A model generated the notes under the pieces. That model saw only the letters and a list, made by a program, of their open reading frames with translations. It did not search any database and had not been told where the DNA came from. This document shows, in pieces, positions 16,347 to 24,511 of a stretch of 33,723 nt of DNA (the stretch's first letter is position 1; each line of letters opens with the position of its first letter). The position numbers and the translations under genes were made by a program. The DNA is taken from contig CAKQEI010000021.1 in NCBI GenBank assembly GCA_934230115.1, positions 1 to 33,723 of the forward strand, read 5' to 3'. This stretch comes from an uncultured Prevotella sp. (GTDB lineage: Bacteria; Bacteroidota; Bacteroidia; Bacteroidales; Bacteroidaceae).

Positions 16347-17513
16347 ATGAAAACAAATATATCAAAACTGTTGCTCGCCGGCACAGCGGCTCTGTCGTTG
16401 ATGTTCATGTCGTGCAACGATGCCGAATACGACGTGCTTGAGAATCAGGCTTACATAGCCCAGACCAACACCAACGGCAATACTTCTAAGAAAATCACCG
16501 TGGGCAACGATGATGTGCAGACAGAACTTAGTGTGCGCTTGTCGTCGCCAACTACAGCCAACCGTACCTTTGAGGTGGCTGCCGACGAGTCGGTGCTGGC
16601 TGCATACAACGCTGCCAACACCACCAACTATGAGTTGCTTCCTGCATCGCAGTACACAATGTCGTCGACAGAGGCTACCGTTGAGGCTGGCACATCAGCC
16701 TCGCAGCCTATAGAAATCAACATCAAGCCCCTCTCTCAGGAGCTGAAGGAGAGTGGCAAGAAGTTTGCCATCGCCCTCAAGCTCAAGAGCAAGGACGCAG
16801 GACAGGGTGTGTTGCAGTCGGGCAGCACCATTGTGTATGTGCTCGACCAGGTGGTTTATCAGGCTGTGCCTACAATCAACTCGCGCAACAATGTACACAT
16901 GACCATGCGTCAGGACTATGAATTGACAGAGTGGACAGTAGAGTTCAACATCAACATCGACAAGCTTGGCACAGCTGTGGGCGAGCTTAACAACCAGACT
17001 ATCTTTGGTGCTTGGGGTCCCGACGGCAAGGATGGTGAGATTTACATCCGCTTTGGCGACGCTCCTATCGAGGGCAACCGCTTGCAGATAAAGACTCAGG
17101 GCACACAGATGAACTCGAACATGCTGTTCAACGCCAACACCTGGTATCACCTGGCATTCGTTTGCACCGGCACAAAGCTCTATATGTATGTGAATGGTGT
17201 GCTCGACAACTCAATGGACCTCGCCGGTAAGATAGTGAACCTTGGCTCTAAGAAGATACAGCTCGGCAATATGGACTATCTCAAGGCTAACGTGAAGTAC
17301 TCAGAGTTGCGTTTCTGGACCAAGGCACGCTCTCAGGCTGAGGTGGCCAACAATATGTATGTCATCGATCCTAAGTCGAATGGCCTTGAGGCCTACTGGA
17401 AGATGAACGAGGGCGAGGGCAACATCTTCAACGATGCCACAGGCCATGGCAACAAGGCTGAGGCTGCCGGCACAACAGAATGGACTCCCAATGTGCGTAT
17501 CGACGGCAAATAA
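16347..17513 (+). CDS. DUF1735 + LamG-like surface lectin lipoprotein
   Basis: A 388-residue lipoprotein with lipobox Cys23 (MSC). Residues about 30-165 are a DUF1735-like beta-sandwich (TELSVRLSSPTTANRTFEVAADESVLAAYNAAN, YELLPASQYTMSS). Residues about 175-385 are a concanavalin/LamG-like jelly-roll (WTVEFNINID, NTWYHLAFVCTGTKLYMYVNGVLDNS, KIQLGN, LRFWTKARSQAEV, EAYWKMNEGEG, NDATGHGNKAE). It should be an accessory glycan-binding protein on the cell surface that keeps the substrate near the GH18 enzyme and SusCD. It starts 23 bp after the GH18 stop. Binding specificity cannot be read from the sequence. Confidence 0.88.
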   Translation: MKTNISKLLLAGTAALSLMFMSCNDAEYDVLENQAYIAQTNTNGNTSKKITVGNDDVQTELSVRLSSPTTANRTFEVAADESVLAAYNAANTTNYELLPASQYTMSSTEATVEAGTSASQPIEINIKPLSQELKESGKKFAIALKLKSKDAGQGVLQSGSTIVYVLDQVVYQAVPTINSRNNVHMTMRQDYELTEWTVEFNINIDKLGTAVGELNNQTIFGAWGPDGKDGEIYIRFGDAPIEGNRLQIKTQGTQMNSNMLFNANTWYHLAFVCTGTKLYMYVNGVLDNSMDLAGKIVNLGSKKIQLGNMDYLKANVKYSELRFWTKARSQAEVANNMYVIDPKSNGLEAYWKMNEGEGNIFNDATGHGNKAEAAGTTEWTPNVRIDGK

Positions 17514-17537
17514 CAAAAACCTAAAAAAACGAAGAAA

Positions 17538-18539
17538 ATGAAATTATTTATAAAGAACATAACATTGCCCGCCATTTCGGCTATGCTTATTGCTGCAACG
17601 CCACTCTTCACGGCATGTAGCGACGACATGGAGGTGGGCGACACTCTTCACCCCACAGAGGCAGAGAACTATGAGGCTAAGCTCCTCGTGTCGGGCATGG
17701 CCGACGGCACAGAGAAAATGAAGTCTACCATCGTAATAACTCCGAGCGACGCTGTCGCTCCGGAGGACGTGATGGAGTTTTATGTGCGTGTGTCGCAGCC
17801 CGTCGACCGCGACGTAAAGGCTACTGTGGCTTTCGATGCCGACAAGAGCAACAGCAAGATTGGCTCCGAAGCATTTGCCTTGGAGAATGCCGAGGTAACT
17901 ATTCCTAAGGGACAGAAGCAGTCGACCGAGCCTGTGCGCGTGAAGCTGCAGAAGACCGAGAGCATGAAGGCTCTGAAGAATGGCGAGACATCCGAGGCTG
18001 TGTTCAGCGTGTCGTCTACCGACCTGCCTGTGAGCGCGAGAAATTCTATAGCATGGGAGCTCAAGGGCGAGTTCAACAATGTCAAGTCGGAAGGCTCGCT
18101 CGAAGGCAAGACAGCGTTTGATGGCAGCCTGCTCTTCTGCTACTCGTTTGGAGCTGGCGACTATATTGGCGAAATGACCAATGGCGACTTCACCGACTAC
18201 GACTACAACAGCGATTGGGGTGGCGACGCATGGATAGTAGGTTTCAACGACGACGAGGCTCAGAACATCTCGTCTGTGGCTATCTATCCATACAACTATA
18301 CTGATTATGGCTATGGCTTTAGTGTTCAGAGCTATACCGTATACACCAGCAACGACTGGGATACATGGACCAAGCAGGGCACAGCTTCTACATCCGAAAT
18401 GCCTACCGACATCGACCAGCCTCTCGTGGCAGAGTTCTACTCGCCAGTTAAGGCCAAGTATGTGAAGATTGTTGTCAACGACAACTTCTATGGCGGCTAC
18501 TGGAGCTATTTCGCAAGCGAAATCCAGCTCTTCAAGTAG
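17538..18539 (+). CDS. DUF1735 + F5/8 (discoidin)-like surface lipoprotein
   Basis: A 333-residue lipoprotein with lipobox Cys27 (TAC), then SDDMEVGD, an acidic stretch that fits the Bacteroidetes surface-export signal. Residues about 45-170 are DUF1735-like (EFYVRVSQPVDRDVKATVAFD, ENAEVTIPKGQ). Residues about 205-333 resemble an F5/8 type C domain (DAWIVGFNDDEAQNISSVAIYP, YTVYTSNDWDTWTKQGTA, AKYVKIVVNDNFYGGYWSYFASEIQLF). It is likely a second glycan-binding partner of the operon. It is the last gene, 24 bp after the previous stop and followed by a terminator at 18572. Confidence 0.87.
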   Translation: MKLFIKNITLPAISAMLIAATPLFTACSDDMEVGDTLHPTEAENYEAKLLVSGMADGTEKMKSTIVITPSDAVAPEDVMEFYVRVSQPVDRDVKATVAFDADKSNSKIGSEAFALENAEVTIPKGQKQSTEPVRVKLQKTESMKALKNGETSEAVFSVSSTDLPVSARNSIAWELKGEFNNVKSEGSLEGKTAFDGSLLFCYSFGAGDYIGEMTNGDFTDYDYNSDWGGDAWIVGFNDDEAQNISSVAIYPYNYTDYGYGFSVQSYTVYTSNDWDTWTKQGTASTSEMPTDIDQPLVAEFYSPVKAKYVKIVVNDNFYGGYWSYFASEIQLFK

Positions 18540-18571
18540 ACGACATTTTCCAATAAATAATAAATACTTAT

Positions 18572-18604
18572 AGCGTGGTGTCCGTGAGGATGTCACGCTT
18601 TTTT
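18572..18604 (+). terminator. Terminator of the SusC operon
   Basis: AGCGTGGTGTCC (18572-18583) pairs with GGATGTCACGCT (18588-18599) over 12 bp with three G-U pairs and a GTGA loop, followed by a T6 run. It cleanly ends the five-gene operon. Confidence 0.85.
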
Positions 18605-18615
18605 ATTTGCAATAT

Positions 18616-18648
18616 TTTGCCGTTCGGAATATTATCGCTAACTTAGCG
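18616..18648 (+). promoter_or_regulatory. Probable promoter with CGCTAA-C-TTAGCG palindrome
   Basis: TTTG (18616-18619), a 19-bp spacer and TAACTTAG (18639-18646, one mismatch to TAnnTTTG) lie 28 bp before the next ATG. The -7 core is embedded in the palindrome CGCTAA/TTAGCG (18636-18648), so a dimeric regulator binding there would block the promoter. Confidence 0.5.
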
Positions 18649-18673
18649 TCACGAATCCAAAAACATCACTCTT

Positions 18674-20233
18674 ATGGCACTTAAGTTATATCCTATAGGA
18701 ATGCAGACCTTCTCGGAGATACGCGAGAAGGACATGCTGTATGTCGACAAAACGGAGTATGTGTACCGTATGTCGCATGGCAGCGGCAAGTTCTTTTTCC
18801 TAAGCCGGCCGCGACGATTTGGCAAGTCGCTTCTGCTCTCTACTATGAAGAGTTATTTTGAGGGTCGCAAGGAACTTTTTCATGGACTTGCAATGGAGCG
18901 GTTGGAGACCGAATGGATGGAATATCCAGTGCTCCACTTCAGCATGGCAGGAGGAAAGCACATGGACAAGGATACTTTGGAACAGTTTATTGGCAACCGC
19001 CTTGAAGACGAGGAACTTCGTTTTGGGATTACCGAACATTCGGAACATAACAATATCCGCCTTATGAATCTCGTCAAGACAGCCTATGAGAAGACGGGCA
19101 AACCCGTTGTAGTGCTTATCGACGAGTATGACGCTCCTTTGCTCGATGTTGTTCATGAGGACGAGCAATTGCCAGCGCTTCGCTATGTCATGCGCAATTT
19201 CTTCAGTCCGCTGAAGGATTGCGATCCTTATCTGCGTTTTGTTTTCCTTACAGGCATCACTAAGTTCTCGCAGCTAAGCATATTCAGCGAGCTGAACAAC
19301 ATCATAAACATAAGTATGGACACCCGTTACGACGGGATATGCGGCATCACAAAAGACGAGTTGCTCAACTGTATGTCGGAGGATATTGACAACCTTGCCG
19401 AGCGTTTGCATCTCACACGTGAGCAGACTATAGAGAGTCTCACACAACAATACGACGGCTATCATTTCACATGGCCTTCTTCCGACGTATTTAATCCTTA
19501 CAGCTTGCTTTGTTGTTTCGACGGTGGACGTTTGGGGTCTTACTGGTTTGGCTCGGGCACTCCCACTTATCTGATTGAGATGATGCGCAAGTTTAAGCTA
19601 AAGCCGGCTAAAATAGAAAACATGAGAGCTGACTCTGCCTCCTTCGATGCCCCAACAGAACGCATGACGTCAATAGTGCCGTTGCTATATCAGAGTGGAT
19701 ACCTCACTATCAAGGACTATGACAAGGAAATCGACATCTACACTCTCGATATACCCAATAATGAGATTAGAGTGGGGCTTTACAACAGTTTGCTTTCCAA
19801 TTATCTTGGAGAAGAAGCTGTGGAGGGTAGAGTGGTGATTGCCGAAATGTCCCGTGGCATAAACAGTGGTGATATAGAAGGAGCATTGGAGTTGTTGCAG
19901 ACTTTCCTTGAGACTGTGCCTTATTGTGACAACACAGCATACGAGGGACATTATCAGCAGCTGATGTATGTGATATTCTCGTTGCTTACACCGTACCGCA
20001 TAACTGTGGAGCAGCGCACATCACGTGGACGTACTGACATTACTTTGGAGACCGAACGCTATGTGTATATAATGGAACTGAAGTTCAGCAAGTCGGCTGA
20101 TGAGGCTCTGACTCAGATAGACGAAAGGAAATATGCCAATGCTTTTGCATTAAGCGGAAAAGAAGTAGTGAAGGTTGGCATAAACTTCGATGTGGCAGGT
20201 GAACATAATATTGTAGAGTGGAAGGTTTCGTAA
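18674..20233 (+). CDS. AAA-ATPase-like + PD-(D/E)XK nuclease-fold protein
   Basis: A 519-residue protein of the AAA-ATPase-like (PF09820) plus PD-(D/E)XK (DUF1703) family, which is present in many copies in Bacteroidales. The start MALKLYPIGMQTFSEIREKDMLYVDKTEYV is typical. A Walker A variant RPRRFGKS is at 45-52 and Walker B LIDEYDAP at about 148-155. The C-terminal nuclease-like fold shows D455 and E468-L-K470 with the right spacing, so the catalytic triad appears intact. Proposed roles include mobile-element or defence-related functions, but none is established. The next gene starts 30 bp on and may be co-transcribed. Confidence 0.9.
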   Translation: MALKLYPIGMQTFSEIREKDMLYVDKTEYVYRMSHGSGKFFFLSRPRRFGKSLLLSTMKSYFEGRKELFHGLAMERLETEWMEYPVLHFSMAGGKHMDKDTLEQFIGNRLEDEELRFGITEHSEHNNIRLMNLVKTAYEKTGKPVVVLIDEYDAPLLDVVHEDEQLPALRYVMRNFFSPLKDCDPYLRFVFLTGITKFSQLSIFSELNNIINISMDTRYDGICGITKDELLNCMSEDIDNLAERLHLTREQTIESLTQQYDGYHFTWPSSDVFNPYSLLCCFDGGRLGSYWFGSGTPTYLIEMMRKFKLKPAKIENMRADSASFDAPTERMTSIVPLLYQSGYLTIKDYDKEIDIYTLDIPNNEIRVGLYNSLLSNYLGEEAVEGRVVIAEMSRGINSGDIEGALELLQTFLETVPYCDNTAYEGHYQQLMYVIFSLLTPYRITVEQRTSRGRTDITLETERYVYIMELKFSKSADEALTQIDERKYANAFALSGKEVVKVGINFDVAGEHNIVEWKVS

Positions 20234-20263
20234 TAAATGTTTTGAACAGTTGCTTAATATATA

Positions 20264-22060
20264 ATGAATAGAATTTTACATTCTTTAGATGTCTCAATAC
20301 AGCCGCCCCTCCAGTTCACTTATCCTTTCTGCTACGAACCGCATCCTCTTTGTGTGGCTGCTGCCAAGCAGGTGCAGCGGTATATAGAGGAGTCGGGAGT
20401 ATGGAAGGGTGAGCAAAGCCCGGGCAAGATGTTTGGCGTGCTTGTGGTAAGGAGGAGTGATAAGGGAGGAGCAGAAAGCGAAGAGTCCAATTGTCGTGAT
20501 GGGCAGTTGGGCTTCCTTGCCGCTTATTCCGGATTGCTTGCCGCACGCAACGACTGGGAGTATTTTGTGCCGCCAGTATTCGATGCCCAACAGCCCAATG
20601 GACATTTCAAGGTTAGGGAAAGGGAAATATCAAATATAAACAAGGAGATAGAAGCCCTTGAGAAATCGAAGGGTTATCTTGCCCAACTCTCGCTATATGA
20701 GAGCACCAGACAAGGCATAGAATTGCGTTTGGAGCAGATGCGCAAGCAGGTAGCCGAAGCAAAGGCCATGCGCGATGCCCGCAGACGTGAGGCTGAGCAG
20801 GATGGGGAGCCATTGTCGGCAGAAGAAAAGGCAGCAATGGTTCGCGAGAGCCAGCATCTTAAGGCGGAGCAACGTAGACTCAAGCAGCAATGCGATACAG
20901 AGCTTGCCATTCTGCATCAACCTATAGAAGAGCATAAGAAGCGCATTGCAGCCTTGCGCAACCGTCGTCGCAGTATGAGCGACGAGTTGCAGCAATGGCT
21001 GTTCCGTCAGTACATCATGCTCAATGCGCTTGGCGAGGAACGCGACCTTGTCGACATATTCCGCGACACCATTCATGCCATACCGCCAGCAGGCTCAGGC
21101 GACTGTTGTGCGCCTAAGCTCTTGCAGTATGCCTATAAGCATGGGCTTGAGCCTGTGTGCATGGCAGAGTTCTGGTGGGGCGACTCGCCCAAGCAGGAGA
21201 TACGCCATCACTTGCACTATTATCCCGCCTGTCGCTCTAAATGTCTGCCCATCCTCACCCACATGCTTCGTGGACTTAATGTGGAGCCAAATCCATTGGC
21301 TCAGTCAAAGATGACGGAAAGGCCAAGCGTGGTTTTCGAGGATGAATATATAATGGTGGTGAACAAGCCTGCCGGAATGCTGTCGGTTCCTGGGAAAAAG
21401 GAGACAGCGGAAGAATGCTTAAATAGTAGTAACCTTAGCATCGAAGAATACTTCGCCGACAATTCAAAACTCAAAACTCAAAACTCAAAATTCAAAAATG
21501 AACAACTCCTAATCGGCGAAGCCGATAATTCAAAACTCAAAACTCAAAATTCAAAATTCCTCAAGGCCGTTCACCGTCTCGACATGGACACCAGTGGTCT
21601 GCTTGTTCTCGCCAAGTCGGAGCCAGTATATATAAACCTTCAGCGTCAGTTTGCCTCTCGTGAGGTGAAGAAGCGTTATGAGGCAATCCTCGATGGTCGT
21701 CCGGCTATTAGCGAGGGCAGAATCTCCTTGCCCTTGATAGCCGACATCATGGATCGTCCACGCCAGCGTGTGGATTATGAGAATGGCAAACAGGCCATTA
21801 CCGATTACCGTGTGGAGCAGTTGTTGCCCGAAGGTCGCACCCTTGTCTGTCTCTATCCCCTTACAGGCAGGACCCATCAGTTGCGTGTGCATTGCGCCCA
21901 TCAGTCGGGTTTGGCTTGTCCTATTCTTGGCGACCCGCTCTACGGACATGGCAACCGCAAGACCCGCATGTGCCTTCATGCCGCAATGGTGGAGTTTCGT
22001 CATCCCGTTACGGGTGAGAGAATGAGGTTTGAAGCATCAAGTGGGTGGCGAAATAAATAA
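20264..22060 (+). CDS. Long RluA-family pseudouridine synthase with repeat insertion
   Basis: A 598-residue RNA pseudouridine synthase. The first about 330 residues form an N-terminal extension with a highly charged coiled coil (about 120-250) seen in the long Bacteroidales RluA type. The catalytic domain has VVNKPAGMLSVPG (365-377) and HRLDMDTSG (437-445, catalytic Asp440), followed by GRTHQLRVH and GDPLYG, all intact. Between the two motifs a linker carries ADNSKLKTQNSKF twice, at 398-410 and 420-432. This is the translation of an AAAACTC-type repeat that looks like intergenic DNA. The frame stays open because three 7-bp units make 21 bp. The target is probably 23S rRNA or tRNA uridine; the exact site is not known. 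Confidence 0.88.
   Translation: MNRILHSLDVSIQPPLQFTYPFCYEPHPLCVAAAKQVQRYIEESGVWKGEQSPGKMFGVLVVRRSDKGGAESEESNCRDGQLGFLAAYSGLLAARNDWEYFVPPVFDAQQPNGHFKVREREISNINKEIEALEKSKGYLAQLSLYESTRQGIELRLEQMRKQVAEAKAMRDARRREAEQDGEPLSAEEKAAMVRESQHLKAEQRRLKQQCDTELAILHQPIEEHKKRIAALRNRRRSMSDELQQWLFRQYIMLNALGEERDLVDIFRDTIHAIPPAGSGDCCAPKLLQYAYKHGLEPVCMAEFWWGDSPKQEIRHHLHYYPACRSKCLPILTHMLRGLNVEPNPLAQSKMTERPSVVFEDEYIMVVNKPAGMLSVPGKKETAEECLNSSNLSIEEYFADNSKLKTQNSKFKNEQLLIGEADNSKLKTQNSKFLKAVHRLDMDTSGLLVLAKSEPVYINLQRQFASREVKKRYEAILDGRPAISEGRISLPLIADIMDRPRQRVDYENGKQAITDYRVEQLLPEGRTLVCLYPLTGRTHQLRVHCAHQSGLACPILGDPLYGHGNRKTRMCLHAAMVEFRHPVTGERMRFEASSGWRNK
21451..21560. repeat. Duplicated 7-bp-repeat element inside a coding frame
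   Basis: Two 33-bp copies (21461-21493 and 21527-21559) differ at one base. Each is AATTC followed by four AAAACTC or AAAATTC heptamers. CTTCGCCGA (21451-21459) is the exact reverse complement of TCGGCGAAG (21513-21521), so the unit between the copies can fold. Each copy is preceded by GCCGAC or GCCGAT, giving a 66-bp period that is a multiple of three and keeps the gene in frame. Confidence 0.9.
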
Positions 22061-22085
22061 TTCGACTACAAAATCACAGTAAAAT

Positions 22086-22117
22086 TTGTGAGTTTCCATA
22101 TAAAATGTTATCTTTGT
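22086..22117 (+). promoter_or_regulatory. Strong promoter for the DUF3467 gene
   Basis: TTTG (22086-22089), a 20-bp spacer and TATCTTTG (22110-22117) match the Bacteroidetes consensus fully. Transcription should start near 22124, giving a leader of about 100 nt that can form a bulged hairpin (CCGTCTG with CAGATAGCGG). Confidence 0.75.
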
Positions 22118-22222
22118 ATCTGAAAACAACACACGCCTTGCCGTCTGATACCATATATAAGGCCAGATAGCGGACTTGTGGAGTTAAAACGATAATATTA
22201 ATAACTTAAACTAATAATAAAA

Positions 22223-22543
22223 ATGGCAGAAAATAACAACCAGCAGCCCCAGGGTCTTCAGATTGAGCTGAAGCCAGAAATCGGAGTAGGCGTTTACGCT
22301 AACCTCGCACTCATCACTCACTCTTCGAGCGACTTTATCCTCGACTTCACATGTATGCTTCCTGGTATGCAGCAGCCGCAGGTACGTAGCCGCGTTGTCA
22401 TGGCTCCTGAGCACGCTAAGCGTCTCCTCATGGCTTTGAACGACAACATCCAGAAGTACGAGCAGCAGTTCGGCAAGATCAACTTGCCTGAGCAGCAGCA
22501 GCCTCGCACAGCTACTCCTTTCGAGCAGCCAGCTGAAGCATAA
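22223..22543 (+). CDS. DUF3467 family protein
   Basis: A 106-residue cytoplasmic protein of unknown function. The core IELKPEIGVGVYANLALITHSSSDFILDFTCMLPG, followed by VRSRVVMAPEHAKRLLMALNDNIQKYEQQFGKI, is the DUF3467 signature. The C-terminus is a Q/P-rich tail. Codon use is narrow and the gene has its own consensus promoter and terminator, so it is probably well expressed as a single-gene unit. From memory DUF3467 genes often lie near rpoB/rpoC in Bacteroidetes, but no polymerase gene is seen here. Confidence 0.9.
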   Translation: MAENNNQQPQGLQIELKPEIGVGVYANLALITHSSSDFILDFTCMLPGMQQPQVRSRVVMAPEHAKRLLMALNDNIQKYEQQFGKINLPEQQQPRTATPFEQPAEA

Positions 22544-22574
22544 TCATATAAGATTATAAGAGAATAAAAAAAAT

Positions 22575-22616
22575 GGCGTGTCAAGACTTTATTGTTTTGA
22601 CACGCCTGTTTTTTTT
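22575..22616 (+). terminator. Intrinsic terminator with T8 tract
   Basis: GGCGTGTCAAGAC (22575-22587) pairs with GTTTTGACACGCC (22594-22606) over 13 bp with one G-U pair and a six-base loop, followed by T8 at 22609-22616. It ends the DUF3467 transcript. Confidence 0.93.
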
Positions 22617-22675
22617 GCTCTTTCTTTAAATTTTTACTCATAACTCAATGAAAAAAACATTTTGTTAGTTTTTTA

Positions 22676-22683
22676 CCCCCCCC
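22676..22683. repeat. C8 homopolymer tract
   Basis: Eight consecutive C residues stand in an otherwise AT-rich gap between a terminator and the histidine kinase promoter (about 58 bp upstream of the -7 core). Tracts of this kind can change length by slippage. Whether this alters transcription is unknown. Confidence 0.7.
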
Positions 22684-22740
22684 AATGTTAATATTTAGTT
22701 AAAAAGGATAACAAGCATATATACAATAATAAAAAAATTG

Positions 22741-22748
22741 TAATTTTG
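22741..22748 (+). promoter_or_regulatory. Promoter -7 element TAATTTTG
   Basis: Full match to TAnnTTTG, 40 bp before the histidine kinase ATG at 22789. No TTG at the usual -33 distance; the DNA upstream is an AT-rich run. Confidence 0.5.
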
Positions 22749-22788
22749 AAAAGTGAATAATTAACTATACAATTATCGTAATATATAA

Positions 22789-24312
22789 ATGGAACAAACA
22801 CTAACAAGCGGTGACTCAAGTTGGTCGAGCATGGACATTAGTAAAATAATGAACGTGCTTGATTCAGCCTCTATGGGTATATGGCGTTTGACGATGCGTG
22901 AGGGAAAGAAAACTTGCCTGTCTGCTTCGCCAAAGATGCTTGAGTTGTTGGGACTCCCGAGAGACTGCAACAAATCTCCAGAGGAGCTTTATGAGATATG
23001 GCATGAGGGAATATGCCATGAGGAAGCCGAGAGAGTGAACGGCTACATACAAAAGATGATGAATGGAGAGAAATGTGAGGTTACATATAAATGGATGAAT
23101 CCAAGGTTGGGACTCCGGTATATCCGTTGCGGAGGCAATGGATACAGGAACGCTGACGGTTGTCAGATACTTGAAGGCTACCACTATGACGTTACCGACT
23201 TTGTGAGCCAGCACATGCAGGACAAGCTTGTTGTCGAATCGTTCGCCAACACCTACTCAAGTCTTTTCTATGTGGATCTCGAGAAGGATTGGTATACATC
23301 CTATATATACAACCGTCCTTATATTGGAGATCTCTTTCCCAAGTCGGGTAGTGTGAAAGAGGAAATGCCGAGGTTTGTACAAACTCTTTGCCAAGAATGC
23401 GAACGTGAGAGAATGAATGCCTTCACCGACCTCTCGACACTCAACACACGCCTGCAAAACCGCAACTCCATATCCATACAGTATCGTGGCACAAAGATAG
23501 AATGGGTGGAGCTCTCGTTTGTTGTGTGCGACCGCAACAAGGATGGCGATGTGACTCACATGGTGGCGTCGGTAAAGGACATTACCGCACAGAAGCAAGA
23601 GGAGCTGGACAGGCTTGCCGAGCTCAAGGAGAATGTGGATGCCAACAAGGCAAAGACCATGATGTTGCAGAACATGACACATGAGATACGCACTCCTTTG
23701 AATGCTCTCTATGGATTCTCACAGCTGCTCTGTATGCCCGATGGCAGCTACTCTGAAGAGGAGAAGATGGAATACTACGACTACATCTACAACAGCTTCA
23801 ATATGCTGTCGATGATTATTGACGACGTAATGGACCTTACCGATGTGGAGCATGGCAACTATCGTATGCAGATAACACGCTTCGCTGTTAACCGTGTGTG
23901 CCGCGATGCTGTGCAGATGGCTGAGCTAAGAAAGCGGGGACCTATTAAGATGTATTTCACCACCGAGGTGGACGATGACTATATGATAGAGTCGGACAGC
24001 CGACGCATACAGCAGATTCTTGTCAACCTGCTTGGCAACGCATGCAAGCACACTATTGAGGGCGAGATACATCTTCATCTCTCTTCCACAGAGACTCCTG
24101 GTCGACTCACGTTCTCCGTCACAGATACTGGCGAGGGTATTCCTGCCGACAAGGCAAAAGACATATTCAAACGCTATATGAAGGCCAACAACCTTGTGCA
24201 AGGCTCAGGCCTTGGTCTGCACATCAGTTGCACTATTGCCAATAAGCTTGGAGCTGAGATAAAGCTCGACGAAAGCTATACTGATGGAGCACGCTTCTTG
24301 TTGATACTGTAG
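22789..24312 (+). CDS. Soluble PAS histidine kinase, orphan
   Basis: A 507-residue histidine kinase with no transmembrane segment or signal peptide, so it should be cytoplasmic. Two PAS-like domains lie at about 20-145 and 150-275. A short coiled linker leads to the HisKA helix with phosphorylated His298 in MTHEIRTPL. The HATPase domain has N-box Asn417, G1 DTGEG at 446-450 and G2 GSGLGL at 472-477, all intact, and ends shortly after ARFLLIL. No response regulator or receiver domain is present in the protein or nearby, so its partner must be encoded elsewhere. PAS ligands cannot be predicted. Its own promoter at 22741 and the neighbours suggest a single-gene unit. Confidence 0.93.
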   Translation: MEQTLTSGDSSWSSMDISKIMNVLDSASMGIWRLTMREGKKTCLSASPKMLELLGLPRDCNKSPEELYEIWHEGICHEEAERVNGYIQKMMNGEKCEVTYKWMNPRLGLRYIRCGGNGYRNADGCQILEGYHYDVTDFVSQHMQDKLVVESFANTYSSLFYVDLEKDWYTSYIYNRPYIGDLFPKSGSVKEEMPRFVQTLCQECERERMNAFTDLSTLNTRLQNRNSISIQYRGTKIEWVELSFVVCDRNKDGDVTHMVASVKDITAQKQEELDRLAELKENVDANKAKTMMLQNMTHEIRTPLNALYGFSQLLCMPDGSYSEEEKMEYYDYIYNSFNMLSMIIDDVMDLTDVEHGNYRMQITRFAVNRVCRDAVQMAELRKRGPIKMYFTTEVDDDYMIESDSRRIQQILVNLLGNACKHTIEGEIHLHLSSTETPGRLTFSVTDTGEGIPADKAKDIFKRYMKANNLVQGSGLGLHISCTIANKLGAEIKLDESYTDGARFLLIL

Positions 24313-24328
24313 AAAGCTTTTAATTAGT

Positions 24329-24352
24329 GGGTATGGCAAGGATGCCATACCC
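24329..24352. other. Perfect 10-bp hairpin after the kinase gene
   Basis: GGGTATGGCA (24329-24338) and TGCCATACCC (24343-24352) pair fully around AGGA, 17 bp after the stop. No T-tract follows on the plus strand. It is probably the 3' end structure of the kinase mRNA. Confidence 0.6.
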
Positions 24353-24365
24353 TCGTAGTTCCAGT

Positions 24366-24475
24366 ACCACTTCAGTTTTAATTAGCTGGTACTGGAGTTT
24401 ATTACGGTTGGTACTGGAGTTTATATTAGCTGACATTGCAGTAACACTCAATTGGTACTGAGGTTAAACTAAATT
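24366..24475. repeat. Five degenerate units with exact 22-bp period
   Basis: Units begin at 24366, 24388, 24410, 24432 and 24454, each 22 bp long. The second and third share GGTACTGGAGTTTAT, the fifth has GGTACTGAGGTTA, and the first and fourth are more diverged. A CCAGTACC at 24361-24368 is the inverse of GGTACTGG. The array fills the gap between two convergent genes. A period of 22 bp is two helical turns. Confidence 0.7.
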
Positions 24476-24511
24476 GATGTTTTTGAGTATTGCCGCTCCC
24501 TCTTTGCTTGT

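Noticed and set aside
18674..20233. Defence island made of the two AAA ATPases
   Set aside because: The two AAA genes belong to different families, lie about 4 kb apart among housekeeping genes and have no partner toxin, protease or effector nearby.
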